A stretch of 5,749 bases of DNA. It comes from an uncultured Ignavibacteria bacterium (GTDB lineage Bacteria; Bacteroidota; Ignavibacteria; Kapaibacteriales; UBA2268). A program made the translations under genes and the position numbers. Where the stretch lies: the NCBI GenBank assembly GCA_903911805.1, contig CAIWET010000515.1:1-5749 (forward strand). The letters are read 5' to 3'. The notes beneath the pieces are model-generated. The model was given only the letters and a program-made list of their open reading frames with translations, did no database searches and was not told the origin of the DNA. How positions within the stretch are numbered: position 1 is the first letter of the stretch; every line of letters begins with the position of its first letter. Shown here piece by piece: positions 4,661 through 5,749 of this stretch.

Positions 4661-4765
4661 CTTCATTCCCCTTCAATTTGAAGGGGTGCCCCAAAGGGCG
4701 GGGTAGTTTTTTACCTTTTCTTCAAGTCCCTCCCTTAATGGGGAGGGATTTAGGGTGGGGTTTGA
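4661..4765. repeat. GC-rich dispersed palindromic repeats
   Basis: Two units stand out from the AT-rich surroundings. The first has a perfect 9-bp inverted repeat around one base, CCCCTTCAATTTGAAGGGG (4668-4686), then GCCC-CAAA-GGGC (4688-4699) and GGGGTAG. The second has an 8-bp inverted repeat TCCCTCCC (4727-4734) / GGGAGGGA (4741-4748) with a 6-base loop, followed by TTTAGGGTGGGG (4749-4760). From memory, sequences of this style are scattered through many Bacteroidota and Ignavibacteria genomes as intergenic repeats. They can fold on either strand and could act as a transcription barrier between the glycosyltransferase gene and the Rhs island. Copy number cannot be judged from this window. 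Confidence 0.65.
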
Positions 4766-4792
4766 CGAAGACGTTATTTTTAAAGTAGATGC

Positions 4793-4806
4793 CGCACCGA
4801 AGTGCG
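4793..4806 (-). terminator. Hairpin with UUCG loop after the glycosyltransferase gene
   Basis: On the minus strand CGCAC-TTCG-GTGCG forms a 5-bp stem closed by a C(UUCG)G tetraloop, an exceptionally stable loop type, 34 bases after the glycosyltransferase stop. No uninterrupted U tract follows directly (GCATCTACTTTAAAAA comes next), so it is either a weak terminator, an mRNA 3' stabiliser or a piece of a dispersed repeat. Confidence 0.45.
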
Positions 4807-4839
4807 TCATGACAGATTAAAGTTTAACGCGATTCTTCG

Positions 4840-5724
4840 CTATATTATTTCGTAATTTTTATATTCAAAGAGGCGTTTGCCAGTAATTTTTTCGAATAAA
4901 TAAAGCAGTTTTGTTAAAAAATCGAGTTTTTTTTGATTGATATTAAATGAAAAATCCCAATCAGCTTTTTTAATTCGTTCAATCATTACTTCGGGATGTG
5001 TTTCTTTAAATTCAGAAAGAGAGTCAATTTGAAAATAATCGTAATGGTCATCTTCTTTGATATTCTTTTTCATCCAGTTATCGTCGTGCCAGAGTTTATT
5101 GAAATACTTTTGCTTTTCTTTTTGCTTAAAAGGTGATTTCACCCATCCATAATGAAAAATATAAGCTGGAATTAGTTTTACTTTCAATTTATTGCCATTT
5201 ATTCTGAATCCCTGAGCGTCTCCGTGTGAGCGAATTTGTTTATTATTTCTGATTATTCTTATTTCTCTGCGATACCATTTTCTTGAATCGCCGTAGTAAT
5301 TATATGATCCGTAAAAATGCTTATAATGAAACAATAATCCTTCTACTTCCTTGTTATCATTGTATTTTTGAGTTGCTTCTTTTATAGCTTTTAGATATGA
5401 TTCGTGGACAACTTCGTCAGCTTGTATATAAAAGCACCAGTCGTATTCCTCTGGGATTGCATCGAATGCTTTATTGGTCTCAACTGAAAGAACAACACCA
5501 CCTTCGCGAAGGCTATCGTCCCAGATTGAATGAATGATTTCAATTTTTGGGGAATTAATTGATTTAATCATCATTTCGGTATTGTCATCGGAATTGCCAA
5601 GGCAAATTATGAATTTATCGCAAATAGGGAGTATGGAGTTTATTGATTCTATTACGGGATAATCGAATTTTTCTGCATTTCTTACGAATGTAAATCCGCA
5701 TATTTTGGAGTTGTGATTGCTCAT
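4840..5724 (-). CDS. Family 2 (GT-A fold) glycosyltransferase
   Basis: Complete 294-residue protein with the GT2 layout: the first strand and FVRNAEKFDYPVIESI (residues 13-28), the nucleotide-binding region DKFIICLGNSDDNTE (36-50), the acceptor/sugar region SIWDDSLREGGVVLSVETNKAF (66-87) and the metal-binding motif YIQADEVVHESY (99-110), where Ala-Asp-Glu stands for the DxD. The C-terminal half (residues 130-230) has many aromatic and basic residues (HYKHFYGSYNYYGD, IFHYGWVKSPF), as in relatives that transfer sugars to surface polysaccharide or glycoprotein. No membrane segment or signal is present, so it is cytoplasmic or peripheral. Donor and acceptor cannot be named. The start is the ATG at 5724; only 25 bases precede it in this window, and no strong Shine-Dalgarno site is visible. 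It looks like an intact core-type gene flanking the island and unrelated to the Rhs/toxin-antitoxin cluster. Confidence 0.88.
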   Translation of the reverse strand: MSNHNSKICGFTFVRNAEKFDYPVIESINSILPICDKFIICLGNSDDNTEMMIKSINSPKIEIIHSIWDDSLREGGVVLSVETNKAFDAIPEEYDWCFYIQADEVVHESYLKAIKEATQKYNDNKEVEGLLFHYKHFYGSYNYYGDSRKWYRREIRIIRNNKQIRSHGDAQGFRINGNKLKVKLIPAYIFHYGWVKSPFKQKEKQKYFNKLWHDDNWMKKNIKEDDHYDYFQIDSLSEFKETHPEVMIERIKKADWDFSFNINQKKLDFLTKLLYLFEKITGKRLFEYKNYEII

Positions 5725-5749
5725 TAAAATAAAAAACTATAATTTTTCA

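Overview
This is an AT-rich window in which every gene I can support lies on the minus strand. It reads as an accessory island made of Rhs (YD-repeat polymorphic toxin) debris mixed with small toxin-antitoxin modules. The Rhs core motifs (DHLGSTR, then YDYEPFGKPIP, then YDYDLGRFLS), the poor Shine-Dalgarno sites and the GC-rich dispersed repeats suggest the Bacteroidota/Chlorobiota/Ignavibacteria/Kapabacteria side of the tree. That placement is inference and goes no finer.

In transcription order (high to low coordinates): an intact family 2 glycosyltransferase (5724-4840); a repeat-rich spacer with a hairpin bearing a UUCG loop and two GC-rich dispersed repeats (4806-4661); a 60-bp Rhs core scrap (R4, 4659-4600); hicB-hicA (4540-4119); a 5'-truncated Rhs core with a C-terminal toxin-like tip (R3, 4132-3299); a small exported protein that could be its immunity protein (3287-2751); a second Rhs core fragment (R2, 2742-2564); a DUF4258/YgiT-zinc-finger pair (2517-1970); a remnant of a DUF4160 gene followed by DUF2442 (1969-1651); a third Rhs core fragment with a 31-residue orphan tip (R1, 1616-1385); and an exported WG-repeat protein (1268-57).

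The pattern is regular. HicBA and DUF4258/YgiT each have an Rhs core scrap directly upstream and a nearly identical 25-bp junction sequence (J) directly downstream. The DUF4160/DUF2442 pair follows one J copy and runs into the next Rhs scrap. The scraps are not simply decayed. R2 and R3 differ at eight bases over 179, and all eight changes are synonymous. This means the two cores diverged under protein-level selection, probably inside functional rhs genes elsewhere, before they came to lie here. The window therefore looks like a store of displaced rhs tips and candidate immunity genes, built by repeated homologous or illegitimate joining within the rhs core, with toxin-antitoxin pairs caught in or inserted at the seams.

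No tRNA, rRNA, CRISPR array, transposase, integrase or credible integron attC site was seen. Product calls rest on motif recognition, not on searches.
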